Positions 23,946 to 34,002 of a stretch of DNA of 64,000 nucleotides are shown here, in pieces. Positions within the stretch are counted from its first letter, which is position 1, and each line of letters starts with the position of its first letter. A model generated the notes under the pieces. The model was not told where the DNA came from and searched no databases. It saw only the letters and a program-made list of their open reading frames with translations. Made by a program: the position numbers and the translations under genes. Source of the stretch: Hyparrhenia diplandra. Lineage: Eukaryota; Streptophyta; Magnoliopsida; Poales; Poaceae. The stretch is taken from NCBI GenBank assembly GCA_015847255.1, contig JADLZK010009246.1, positions 29,653 to 93,652 on the forward strand, given 5' to 3'.

Positions 23946-25195
23946 CACTTCACTCAGTTTGCATGCATGCATTGTTGCAGTGCTGCTGCATACTATGTAC
24001 GAGTAGATGCTTCACGCAAGCTGGGGTTTTGGTTATCTGTTCTGAAGGGGATATGGATGTGAATACAATTCAATATCTGTTCTTTGTTTTTGTTACATAT
24101 ATAACTTTATTTCATTCACATTAGATTTGGATATATCTGTTGAATTTTCCTCACAATATGCAGCATATTTCATTGACGCAACCGTCTTTATTACGTTCGA
24201 TGAAGGGTAAAAAATGGAAACTCAAAGGTATCGAAGAGACAATCAAGATTCATATCAAAACGTAAATACAACAGATATACATAAGAAATTTGATTGCATA
24301 TATTTCCATAACAAAGACCTTACATTACATATATTTCCATAGCAAAGACCTTACATAGAACTAAATATATGGTAACAAAGACCAATTCACAGATAGGTCA
24401 ATGCTACAATCAAAGTGTACAAACACATTAAAATTTAACCACCTCAGTAAGTCTCTTGTAGCATCTCCTAAGATCGAAGAAGTGGAGGCTGCTACGTGCA
24501 CTCATTGAGGAGGTTGGAGGATGAGATTCACCGGGAGCTTCATCTTCAGCCCAAACTTGACCATTGGACCGAGGATGAAATCATAGTAACTAGGTCCAAT
24601 GGTCATTGTTTTTCCATGGATGCACCATATGATTTAGATACTATACGCCCATGTGCCCAGGATATTGGCCGAACACTAGCACCGAAAGCACAAGGACTCC
24701 AGGACTCTTAATATGAGTCCGAGTTCGATCTTGAATCATGGCACCCACGAAGCCGCAAGCCCGGTGTCTCTCCTTCACCAGTAAGACTCTTGTAGCACCT
24801 TTTACGTAAACCATTTTCTTGGACTAGGCATAATCTATATGTGGAGGGCTTTCTCCCAAAGAAAGGCCATCTCGTATGTGGAACTGGAAAATACTGCTAG
24901 CAAAGAAGATCGAGGACGAAGAACAAGGAAAATAAGGAGAAAAAGATTTCCTAGATCCAAAACCCATGACACTGAAATTCAAATCTAAGCCCTCTCGTAT
25001 TTTGAGGAGAGGGTTAGGAACTTTGGACGAACCAAGAATGCAAGAACGAGAGGAGGGGCGGGTGCAAAACACAGCGTCCCCCCTTGCCGTTTAAATAGGC
25101 GAGATGGCGTGGTTGAGTCGACCGCCATTGTACGGAGGGACGTGGCGGCGGTGCGCCAAAGATTGGTGCGATGGTCGGCCGGTCGAGTTGAGAAC
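23946..25195. other. CACTA interior, no gene recognised
   Basis: Short frames on both strands (for example 24496-24711 plus, 25072-24824 minus) with no known motif. A 'cagtaagNctcttgtagca' sequence is repeated at about 24446 and 24779. The function is unknown. Confidence 0.45.
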
Positions 25196-25500
25196 TTTGG
25201 CGGCCGTTGAATTTTTGAAATCCTTTGCCGGGTATAAGTTTTCACCCGGCGGTGATGTGGAATAACACCGGCGAGAGATCCGCACCGCAAGCGGTGATCT
25301 ACACATCACCGCCGGGTGTGAAACTGAACCCGGCGGTGATCTACACATCACTGCCGGGTGTGAAACCGCACCCGGTGGTGTTTTAACCGACATTGATTTA
25401 ACCCATCGACGCCTGCTGCACCGGTGCCACAGCTTTTTCTCATCGATTCGAGAGACACCGGCCGGTTTCCTAACCGGGGCGGTGAATGAACCGCAACGCG
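25196..25500. repeat. CACTA subterminal repeat cluster
   Basis: Tandem and inverted copies of a ~35 base motif containing ACCGCCGGGTGTGAAAC and CCCGGCGGTGATCTACACAT lie between 25240 and 25385, with related GCCGG/CCGGC motifs to 25500. Confidence 0.7.
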
Positions 25501-26098
25501 GTTCTCAAGCGAGCGGCATGCATGCAGCCCAGGCCACTGTGAACACGCTAAGTGAACGTGGCGGCCTACTGATTGTGGTAAAAAAAAAAAAAACAGTGAT
25601 GGCTATCCGTTGGGCGGTACAAAGTTTGATTATTTAAATAGCCCGGCGGTGTTGTGGGCGTGCTACAGCTTGTAGTTGAGTGTGTCTCGTTCTCGACCCA
25701 GTAGAGAAGTCTCGTCTCTCCCTCCCTCCCTCCTGCTCCCTCACCCGTCGGCATCGAAGGTACGTGTGGTTGATCTTGTAGCAATGGTAAACAATGTGAA
25801 GCATGCATTCCTTGTTTCAAAATAACAATGCTAAACTCATTCATCATTCTTGAAAAAATGGTCAAAACGGCTTGTTGGGGATCGAACAGGTAATTTCAGG
25901 ATTGGGTGTTGGGAACGCCGTGCCGCCCGAGGAAGCGGCCATTGGAAACGCGCGCAAACGCGTAGCCGGTCAGCCTTCGTGGGGGAGACGGGCCGATCGC
26001 GACGGCCATTGGATGAGCCGGTCGTCGCCGTTGGATCCATTTTTCATGGCGCTGCGTCTTGGGAATGACTATGGATCGCATGCATTCCATGGCTTGCT

Positions 26099-26107
26099 AC
26101 TATATAA
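26099..26107 (+). promoter_or_regulatory. TATA box inside the CACTA element
   Basis: CTATATAAG at 26099-26107 is followed by a pyrimidine-rich leader and an ATG at 26196. This looks like a plant core promoter with a ~65 base leader. Confidence 0.5.
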
Positions 26108-26195
26108 GAACGCTCGATTTGGTACCATCTCCATCGCTAATAGCATCTCTCTTTCCATAAACCCCGGGAAGAGCTTCTTCTTCATCGTCGACGAG

Positions 26196-26369
26196 ATGGC
26201 CGGCGTCTACACCAACGAGGAGCTTGTCTTCACCGTGGGCGCCGCCACGACGCCCTCCGAAGCTCATCGGCCTGGCGAAGAAGTCGGCCCGCCAACGGGC
26301 TGGCCGTTGGTGGAGAAGGCGAACTTCTACGCCTACAAGGTCGAGGCCATCGCCCGACATCCTCGCTAG
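26196..26369 (+). CDS. Short ORF downstream of a TATA box, unknown
   Basis: The frame encodes 57 residues starting MAGVYTNEELVFTVGAA and ending KVEAIARHPR. The sequence before the ATG (TCGTCGACGAG) and the TATA box at 26099 make it a plausible first exon. The GGC-rich sequence after the stop (26370-26550) may be the remainder of a captured Gly/Ala-rich gene. No family is recognised. It could be a captured host gene fragment or part of a lost transposon gene. Confidence 0.35.
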   Translation: MAGVYTNEELVFTVGAATTPSEAHRPGEEVGPPTGWPLVEKANFYAYKVEAIARHPR

Positions 26370-26570
26370 GGGGATACCGGCGAGGCGGGCGCGAGCTCAG
26401 CGGCGGCCGGCGGTGGGAACGCTTGGCGGGCGGCGGAACGCGGGCGGCGGCGGGCGAGGCCGGCCGACGACGGCGAGGCTAGGCTAGGCGGCGGGCGGTG
26501 GAGGCGATGGCGATGGCGGCGGCCTGGGCGGCGGAGGAGGCAATGGTGGCCGCTTTTTTTTTTTTCGTTT
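26370..26570. repeat. GGC-rich low-complexity sequence
   Basis: Runs of GGCGGCGGGCG and similar trinucleotide repeats, ending in a poly-T tract at 26557-26568. No supported product. Confidence 0.6.
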
Positions 26571-26739
26571 TGTAAAATATATTATCTAGTAGTAATATAT
26601 AATTATCTAGTAATATATAATGACTCCAAAGTCATTTTAATTCATCTCCGGTGCATTTCTATCGTTTGTTTTTCTTGTTCCTTCTTCAAGCTATCGGTTC
26701 CTTTTGCTTCCCCTCCCAAATCGCTATCGGTTCTAATTC

Positions 26740-26999
26740 AACCCGGTTGTGTCAATCTTGAAATCGCTTTCGGTTCTAACTCAAACCCGAGAGTGACGTG
26801 TCCATCAAGACCTTCGCCGGGGAACGATTCAACCCGGTGGTGATCCGAGTCTTCCTTGCCGGAATTTGTCGAATCCATGGAGTTTCGAGTTTCCCTCGCC
26901 CGAACGGTTCATCAACTGCCGGGCAAGCTTCAACACCGCCGGTGGATTAAATTCCGCCCGATGATGCCGGCGGTAGTGATGAACGAATCTGTAGTAGTG
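26740..26999. repeat. CACTA right subterminal and terminal repeats
   Basis: Motifs such as AACCCGGTGGTGAT, CCGGGCAAGC, CACCGCCGGTGG and GGCGGTAGTGATGAA repeat in both orientations and lead into the terminal GTAGTAGTG at 26991-26999, followed by TSD TTG at 27000-27002. Confidence 0.8.
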
Positions 27000-27801
27000 T
27001 TGTTCTCGTCGATGATGCCGGGTCGAAGGCGTCTTGGTTGACGACGTCGGCGACATCGTTGGAGCTTGGGTGATAGTGGTAGAATCTCCTTGTTGAATGG
27101 GATGGACATGCCTGGTGACTATGGAGCGTGTGATGTCTTGGTCGGCGAAGTTGTTGGCGTTGTTGTTCATGTCGCCGTTGTTGCCCAGGATGTCGTGGAC
27201 GTCGGGGTTGAGATTGGCGACGTCGGGTGCCGACGTCGGCGGCGTCGTTGAGTCGTCCTTGTTGGCACTCAGATGTTCCCAATGTCAAAGATGATGTTGG
27301 TAGTGACCGGGGAACGTGATTCGTGCCATTGTAGTAGCCGTGAGACGTTGGCCTAGTTGGGTAGGCTTTTTCGTCGAACAACCGGTATACGCCGGTGGTA
27401 GCCTCTCGGTTCGATCCGATCCGGATAGTAGCTGTGGGGGGTGCCCATGGGGTTGACGTGGGCTGGTACATGCCGTGGAGGGGACGACGTCGGCGGCACT
27501 CGAGACACCGTTGTTGTCGGTGGCGTCCGTGGTAGTAGCGTCGTTGAGGGAGTCGCCCGGCTTGACCATGAAGCGCGCGGCGTTGTCGCGAGCATGTCGA
27601 TCCTTGGTGGTCGTCGTAGCGCAGGCTGGTCGGCGTCTCGGGAGGGCGGTGAAGTTGGCTTGCATCTCCCTCATGAGACAAGCAAGCTCGCGGAACTCCA
27701 TCCGAGCTCGACGATCTTGTGGCTGTCCATCCGATATTGGCGTTGGTGGTGGTCGGAAGGCTGTCGGTGGTGGGAATCGCCCTGGTCTCCGGATACCCGG
27801 T
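27000..27801 (-). other. Internal region of the non-autonomous LTR element (5' part)
   Basis: Open frames run over most of this segment on the minus strand (27834 to 26947 and 27701 to 27285). They are rich in Thr, Pro, Arg, His and Gln, with Asn-rich stretches such as GNNGDMNNNANNFADQDI in one frame. No gag domain or zinc knuckle is visible. The minus strand beside the LTR (27785-27801) reads CCGGGTATCCGGAGACC, a possible primer binding site. The coding status is unknown. Confidence 0.5.
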
Positions 27802-28574
27802 CGTCGATTCGGCTAGATTGGGCCGAATTGACATGTCGATTTATTTAACTTGACGGGCGGCGGGCTGATCCTGGCGGGCCGCGATGACGTAGATGACGAG
27901 GGTCGATGAAGAACGACGAGGTAAAAGACGACGAAGATGACGTGAGGCAGCTTCAGCGGTGACGATGATCGGCGGCGTCGGTGAGGAAGGCGGCAGCGGA
28001 GAACGACGAGGTAGAAGACGACGAAGATGACGTGAGGCGCCTTCGAAGCGATGACGATGATCGGCGGCGCCGGTGAGGAAGGCGGCAGCGGTGGCCGCCG
28101 CGCTGGCGGCGCGGCGCGGCGTGGAAAGCGGCGTGGCGCTGGGCGGGCGCGCGGGCGGCGTGTAGCGGCGGCGGACTAGCGGCGCACGATGCACGGGAGG
28201 AGAGAGAGAGAGAGCCTAGAGCTGGAGAGAGCCGTTGGGAGTTACCCTTTAATTTATTTCTTCTTAAGATTCAACCGACTACATGCCCCTTGTATTTATA
28301 GTCCGAGGGAGACTTGCATGCTAAGATAGATCTAGAGGTTTCCTTATAGATTGGAATTCCTCTTTTACAAGCAACCTATTGATTCCCTATTTTATTCCTA
28401 TCTTTATTCCTTAAATATTCCTTACTTAATTGCGAAGCAACTGACGTGGCGCTGCGTTCACTACGGACGATGGCGGCGGCCGGCGGGGAGGCCTTGCGCA
28501 GTGGCCTTGGGCCCTTGGCGGCAGTTCCCCCATTTGTTGGGCCCTATTCGGCGATCCCTTTTTGGGTTATGACA
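27802..28574 (-). repeat. 5' LTR of the non-autonomous retrotransposon
   Basis: It pairs with 3382-4056. The minus-strand start is TGTCATAACCC at 28574. A TATA-like CTATAAATACAAGGGG lies at about 28288-28303. It contains a short internal duplication (gacgaagatgacgtgagg units at about 27926 and 28019), which explains the greater length. Confidence 0.8.
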
Positions 28575-28699
28575 CCCTCCGTTTCAAATTATAGTTCACT
28601 TTGGCTTTTCTAGATACTTTAATTTAAGACAACTAGGTGTATAGCAAAATCAATGTATTTAGAAAATCAAAGTGAACTACAATTTGGAACGGAGGAAAT
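28575..28699. repeat. Right part of the MITE split by the LTR element
   Basis: CCCTCCGTTTCAAATTATAG.. to ..TTTGGAACGGAGGAAATA is the same element as the intact MITE at 54759-54903, minus its first bases, which remain at 3377-3381. It also has a ~20 base internal deletion. Confidence 0.85.
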
Positions 28700-28940
28700 A
28701 TGTATTTTCAACATAGTGAGCGTACATTGGGCCACACTACACAGGATTCAGCCTGGTGGGCTAGCTGCTTAGTTTCTGTTTTGTTTGAGAACTTGATCTG
28801 TGCGCAATGTTCTCTTGCAAAACAGAATTATTACACTTGCCAGTGGGCGGATTGCATGCATGGCATGGTTATATATCGCGCGAGGCCGCGGCGGCAATCC
28901 ATCCGTTGACACGTTGTTGCAAGGCCAACAAGACGACGTT

Positions 28941-29239
28941 TTTTTTTTTTTGACAAACAACATCATATACTCAAAAGAGGATTGTGATGGTGGCGCGGCT
29001 CCGTCCGTCTTGTTGACACGTATTATATTAAAGCAGTCAAATTACAAAACAATCCTCAAAAGAGGATCGTGATAAATTGAGGTCCTGCGACCGAGAATGC
29101 AAACATCGAGGCAAGCAGCAAGGATAACAAATCTGCTGGTGAGGGATATAGACGCGTGCACCGGATGGACTGCCTCGCAAAGCGACGGCTAAGAGTGGGT
29201 TGATAGAGACAAAACATGTCGGCTTCCTTCCGAAGGATA
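28941..29239 (-). mobile_element. 5'-truncated LINE fragment with 27 bp TSDs
   Basis: The insert ends in poly-A on the minus strand (poly-T at 28939-28951) and is flanked by identical 27 bp direct repeats at 28914-28940 and 29240-29266. The pattern indicates target-primed reverse transcription. The 3' end (minus strand ATATGATGTTGTTTGTC before the A run) resembles grass LINE tails. A ~50 base segment (about 28978-29030) is extra relative to the second copy. No ORF is retained. Confidence 0.8.
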
Positions 29240-29266
29240 TTGTTGCAAGGCCAACAAGACGACGTT

Positions 29267-30149
29267 GTAGGAGCAGCTAGCTTAATTTGGCACCGGCCAT
29301 GGAGCGGGGAGCTAGCGGCTTCTGGCCCAGCTGTCACAGACCCACACATGTGCCCGCTTACGTAGCGCCGATCCGTTCGGCTTCTGGTGCCTGTTGGTCG
29401 ATCGGGCTTGCTGGTTGCTGCAAATAAAAGCAGCCCAGAAGCCAGGTTGCCGGATAATCGAAATATATATAATAATAACACGTTATGTTAGCATATATAT
29501 ATCAGAATGAAAGTCAGGTGTATCTACTCGTGTGCATGAATAGACTGCGGCGGGCGAGGTTACAAAAAAGAAAAACCGCATCTAATCAAGTGTCTTTAAA
29601 GATGTACAACCGTTTATTGTTTTTCGTAACGCTCTTTGGGATCAAGCTGTTTTCAGTCCGAGTATGTTTCTTTTTTTTCTAAAAGACGGATTGTTCTATG
29701 GATAAATTACGTAGAGATCAGAACAAATTTCCTCTCTTTTTTTTTTTACAAAAATAAGAATCAATTAAAAAAACAGTGCAGGATTCAAATTCTATCCTCG
29801 TGCAACCTGCCATATACCATTACACGGATATCTAGATTGTTCAGAGCCAGTGTCATTTTATACATATATACTGTATAATATAATGTGTTCATACGTGTGC
29901 TTTGCTCAGCCGGCCGATCGATTAAGGGCAGCTGATGGTGGCGCCGTCTGTGCAAAAGGGCAGCTGCTAGCTGAATGGATAAGGAAGAGATCAGATGAGG
30001 AGGGAAAAAAGAGGGAGAGAAAAGGGTACTTTTATGTACCCAGAAGAATTTGTTTTGTCAAAGGATACGTCCGTCCAAACAGATTAACTCCCTCGACATA
30101 GCTACTTTTTTGAGTCAAAGCTGACAAAAGTTGATTCGCTGAGCCGTAC
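29267..30149. other. Block Y intergenic DNA
   Basis: No gene is supported. It includes the empty SINE site (CTAGCGGCTTCT at about 29310) and the empty site for the MITE present at 55986, and is AT-rich between 29460 and 29900. Confidence 0.6.
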
Positions 30150-30735
30150 CTAAAGATGTACATTTGGCCCGGTATTTTTGGCCCGGTCCGTGGCCCGGCC
30201 TTTTGGCCGGTTTCGTAGGGCACGGCCCGGTCTGGTGTGTGCGGGCCGCGGCGGCACGGCCCGTTGGCGGACGGGCCATGGGCGTCGCCTCGGCCGGAGG
30301 CACGGGACTGGTCCGCCCGGTGGTCGGCCCGGTGATAACCGTAGCAGCAGCCCAATCTCCAAAAAAAAAAGAAAAAGAAAAATCCCCATCCCACCTAACC
30401 CTATCCTCCCGTTCTCTCCTCTCTGCTCGTTCTCTCCCTCTCTCCTCCCGTCAGCCAGCACGCAGACACCCGCCCGGCGGCCAGCACGCAGCAGCACTCC
30501 AGCACCGCCCGGCGGCAGCGCGACAAGCACTCCAAGCACCGTCGGGCGGCCAGCGCTGGTAAAGAAGCGGCGGCGGTGGCAGCACGCCGGGCGGCCCGGC
30601 GGCCAAAGACGCAGGCGGCGCGGCGGCGCGACGGCGCCAGCGCGCGCGGCGGCACAGCAGCCAGCGCGGCGTGGCGGCACAGAGGCGGCGTCGGCCATCG
30701 GACCGTCTTGGCGTGTCGCCCGGTGGCAACTATAA
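30150..30735. mobile_element. hAT-like remnant with GGCCCGG-rich end
   Basis: The left part (30150-30345) consists of repeated GGCCCGGT, GGCACGGCCCG and GGACGGGCC motifs after TAAAGATGTACATT, resembling the ends of rice nDart-type hAT elements. The right part (30400-30720) is GC-rich with Arg/Ala/Pro-rich frames on all strands, probably non-coding or a captured piece. The clear right terminal repeat is missing. A second copy is at about 56881-57440. Confidence 0.5.
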
Positions 30736-30739
30736 GACG

Positions 30740-30845
30740 AAACGCATGACAACTGACTTTTCCTCACATGTTTACATTTTGTGACATAAATTGGACTACA
30801 CGCGACAAATGACGTTCGTCCTAGAAGCCCAAATTTCTTGTAGTG
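30740..30845. mobile_element. CACTA right-end fragment
   Basis: It ends CCCAAATTTCTTGTAGTG at 30845, the inverse of the CACTACAAGAAATTTGGG terminus common in plant CACTA elements. The left end is not present in block Y, so this is a truncated element fused to the hAT-like remnant. A second copy ends at 57565. Confidence 0.7.
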
Positions 30846-31178
30846 TTTAATAGTCGTCCATAAAGATATAACGTAATTGTGTGGGTAGTGATTTAAAATG
30901 ACAACGTATCATGTGCAACCAAGCTTTGTGTGCAACATATGCAACCATCAATTAAGGCCACAAGATCTGGATCTAACGTCTGCGGTGTTTTTCACTTAAA
31001 CCCCTCCACCTGTGGGGTTTAAATCTAACCCGTGTGTATCCAGGTGGGAGGGCCTCACGCACAGAGACGGCGAGGAATAAATAAATCGACAGGCTGACGT
31101 GACACCATACATGGTCGACGGCTAGGCTTGACAAATCTGTATTTGTTGCATTGTCGTACCGGGCCGGTCATTCCCAGT

Positions 31179-31556
31179 CTAGCAGACTTTCTTGCAAAAG
31201 CACTTTGCATGCTTCATGATGCTTCCCCCCTTGCACTCGCCGCCTGTGAACTTCTTGTTCTTGCATATGTTGTTGCAGAGGTGCTCGTCCGACTTGTCCC
31301 GGCAGTAGAAGCCGTTCGGAAAGGGGCTTTCCGAGAGGCAGAGCTTCTCATCCACGACATCCCTGACCGTCGCCGTCTCTGCACGCCACACACACACGAA
31401 GGACATGCCAGATACATCTTCATTCCATAATGTATACGTACTTGCAAGCTAGGCTTGACACACCAACAATTGGCGGCGGCGAAGATCACGCCGCCACGGC
31501 GGCGATGGCGAAGGACGACGAAGAATGGTGCGGCCATGCGGCGAGACGAGTGCCAT
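31179..31556 (-). pseudogene. Defensin-like gene B, intact 8-Cys domain, damaged signal exon
   Basis: This two-exon plant defensin-like gene would encode a secreted antimicrobial-type peptide. Exon 2 (31378-31179) is open and holds eight cysteines in the defensin arrangement: C.., C.., CNNIC, GGEC, then CFC and a final KKVC. Exon 1 (31556-31490) has the right length but a +1 after the fourth base of codon 3 (CTG read as CTCG) and a later -1. The translation is therefore Arg/Pro-rich rather than a hydrophobic signal peptide; the hydrophobic frame MAAPFFVV is visible from a second ATG but ends out of phase with exon 2. The intron is 31379-31489. A TATA box is at 31589-31598. If the exon-1 shifts are sequence errors, this is the one copy that could be functional. 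Confidence 0.85.
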
Positions 31557-31679
31557 CTCTCTCTCTCTCTCTCTCTTGCTCTCCTTTTTATTTATATATC
31601 TACCAAAAACTGAACCACAGGCCGGGGTAATATATATGAGCTCTGAATTGTGATATGCAACAGCTACACTCGAGGGGTG

Positions 31680-32012
31680 GAATAATTTATTGAATACCAT
31701 ACCCGCATTTCTTTAAGCGTTATTGCTAGGGTAATAGACTAGTGTATAGGTAATACCTAGAAATGAGTAGTATACCTTGAGTACATATCCTGGTGAGATT
31801 AACTCCACTATGGATAATGATGCTAAGTTTACATCCCACTACTAACACCGCCTAACTTCACTTTATTGGATTATGAGATTAATTCCATATCCAAGCTAAC
31901 ATGATTAGATAGATATCCCATATATATTTCTTTCGCATTCCTAATTTGGATCGTGTTAGAAATATCAACACATACTCATATACATTTATTACTCACATAT
32001 TTCCACTTGTAG
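31680..32012. other. Block Y intergenic DNA
   Basis: AT-rich, conserved at 58570-58905. No gene is supported. Confidence 0.55.
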
Positions 32013-33690
32013 TGTCCAAAATGTATTTTGTTGGATTTATAATAAAAACAGGTGGAAATACGACCAAAAGGCGCGACCTTGAAAAGCGTACTTTAGAAGA
32101 TTACAAGCCCAGGGATAAAATGGACCAAAACGCCAAAACTAGGCCGAGCAAACGCCATCCCACAACTTTCAGGCCCAAACACGCCGGCCTGCCAAAGCTC
32201 GGGCCGAACCGGGCCAGGAAGGGTGCGCCCGCACCCTCCTGGGGGCGGTTCGAGCCCATCTTCGGCGAGGCGGTATGTTTAATGCTAAGGAGGACGGTGC
32301 GGGGGTGGATCGGCCGGTTCAATGTACCTAGACGTGCTGCCAAGGTCGGTTTAGGGGTAGAGTAGTCTTTTAGCCCTCTCTCCCTTGTGTATAAATAGGC
32401 CTCTCCTCTACCCCTCTCAACACACACCATTTGGAGCCACCTCTCTCACCACTCTTCCTCTCTACTCCACCTCTCTTTAGTTCTTTTAGCTTTAGTAGTA
32501 TTTGGAGCAAGGCTAAGCATCATTGGAGAGCTTGTACTTGGGAGAAAGGAATAGTCGGTATGAATACATTTATGGTTTCTTCCCAAGTCTTGTTCTTATT
32601 TAGTTGTGCAATAGAGCTAGAGTATTTACATGTTATAGACTTGACATATGAACTAGCATATAGTTTCTATGTTATATTCTTCACATGTTGTTCTCGACAC
32701 AATCATGATAGAAGAACTAGACTATAGTTCCTATGTCATGGTTAGTCGTATCGAACTTTAGGCTTAACCATTCGTGCCATGTATTTGAGTAGAGTAAGAG
32801 TTGTCTTTGAGATGGCGGTTCGTTGTGGTTTTCGGTCCTGCCCATGTTCTAGCTCGTTCATCCATAGGGTGAGAGTCTGTGGGGGACATGGGATGTACCT
32901 TAACATGCGGGCATGGTGCCCGGATGAGCGGGAACCTTCGGATATGAGAGCATGCCACGGTCGTTGGGGTAGGCGGCAGGGTCGTGATAGCCTTGTCCGT
33001 CCCTTGTAATCCCCCCTCGTTCGCATGTGATGTAGGAGTTCGTAAATGCCTTCCATTGGGCCGGATGGTACCGAGAGGTCTCCCCGTCCATCTCACTCTC
33101 AGCCTAAAACTCTAGTCATTTATGTTTGCATGATTATTAACTTGTTCTTTGCACAGCTATACATTAGGAATGCTTGCTTCACTTAGGAATATTCTTTATT
33201 TTCCTTTTATCCTTGAGGTTGGCCCAAGTGTGTGTCACACTATCTTATGAACTATCATGACTTACCCCTGCATTGAGAATTGGTCAACTGCATATACATG
33301 TCGTCTTGTTCATGCCCCTGCTAGAATCCTACACCATGCCTTCCCTTGGGAAAAATATAAATAACGATACCCTGAATATCTCCTGGTGAAATGCTACAAC
33401 GGTATTTCCGTGCACTTGCGGACTTGTTACGTAGAACGTTACGAGAATGCCACCCAACATCCCGTGGCGATGTTCTTTGGAATGTAACAATTCGGTGAAG
33501 TCGTCGTGGGAAGTCAACCTTTGGTCTTCCAAAGCACTCCTGCCTTTTTGGCAGTTGTGCTCTGATTACCAACAGGCATTTCTAAGCGTGATTGCCTTTT
33601 TGGTGATTGCGCTAAGAAATGTCAATAGTGATACAATAAAGAACATCTTGAATGCCATGTTGCACGATGAAGCAAATATTTATGACATTG
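32013..33690 (+). mobile_element. LTR-like retrotransposon fragment
   Basis: The segment starts TGTCCAAAATG and contains a TATA box TATAAATAGG at 32390-32399 followed by a pyrimidine-rich leader, and further on GGTGAAATGCTACAACGGTAT, a sequence typical of LTRs of grass Ty3/gypsy elements of the Tat group. No coding domains follow, so it looks like a solo or truncated LTR. The right boundary is not clear. It is duplicated at 58906-60590. Confidence 0.55.
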
Positions 33691-34002
33691 TCCTGAGCAA
33701 TGCTCGAACTCTTCCTTGAATCTCTAATTGTTGTCTAATACTCTAATCTCTAAAGAACTAGAGCTCTCTAATCCTCTAATCTCTAGAAACCCTAGTACTA
33801 ATCTCTCTCTCTAATTACAATGGATCTACACTGAATTCTAAATAATGAAGAATGAATTAGGGTTCGAGGAGAGAGCTCGCCTCTTTATTTCTGACCGCCT
33901 AGGATGAACCTCAGCCCTTGGATCAAATCGACTTGATTGGGCGGCTTAGATTGGATCTCTAGGTCGGTTGTGAGGCGGTTCATGAAGCCGGACATGTGGT
34001 TC
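33691..34002. other. End of block Y with minus-strand TATA-like motif
   Basis: Repeated CTCTAATCTCTA motifs at 33719-33810. In copy 2 the minus strand reads GGCTATAAATAAAGAGGC (60768-60785), an LTR-promoter-like sequence that is altered here. The block is cut at 34002 by the gypsy LTR. Confidence 0.5.

Larger units (their letters stand above)
17135..26999. mobile_element. Non-autonomous CACTA (En/Spm-type) transposon
   Basis: The ends are CACTACTACTAATTGTTCAT at 17135 and the inverse, beginning CACTACTACAGATTCGTTCA, read from 26999. TSD TTG is present at 17132-17134 and 27000-27002. Subterminal direct and inverted copies of short CCGGCGGTGA/ACCGCCGGGT-like motifs occur near both ends. The 9.87 kb interior contains a seven-unit tandem array, a hypothetical minus-strand gene and a short plus-strand ORF, but no recognisable TNPD transposase. 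It would need an enzyme in trans. Confidence 0.92.
3382..28574 (-). mobile_element. Nested LTR retrotransposon lacking recognisable enzymes
   Basis: Direct repeats at 3382-4056 and about 27802-28574 flank the element. On the minus strand they begin TGTCATAACCC (right copy) and end ..GAATCGGACA (left copy), with a polypurine tract before the left copy and a primer-binding-like GGTATCCGGAGACC after the right copy. It sits inside a MITE, splitting CTCCC (3377-3381) from CCCTCCG (28575 on). The duplicated target is imperfect. Without the nested copia and CACTA elements the element is about 3.4 kb. The internal sequence encodes only Asn/Asp/His/Thr-rich low-complexity frames, so it is probably non-autonomous. 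Confidence 0.8.
28575..34002 (+). repeat. Segmental duplication block Y, copy 1
   Basis: It matches 54759-60893 in the same orientation. It starts in the right part of a MITE and ends at the gypsy LTR. Relative to copy 2 it lacks the SINE at 55489, the MITE at 55986 and the MITE at 58336, and has a ~50 base extra piece inside its LINE fragment. Confidence 0.93.

Noticed and set aside
26947..27834. 295-codon minus-strand ORF as a gag gene
   Set aside because: It begins inside the LTR, has no gag or zinc-knuckle motif and crosses the CACTA boundary, so a gag assignment is unsupported.
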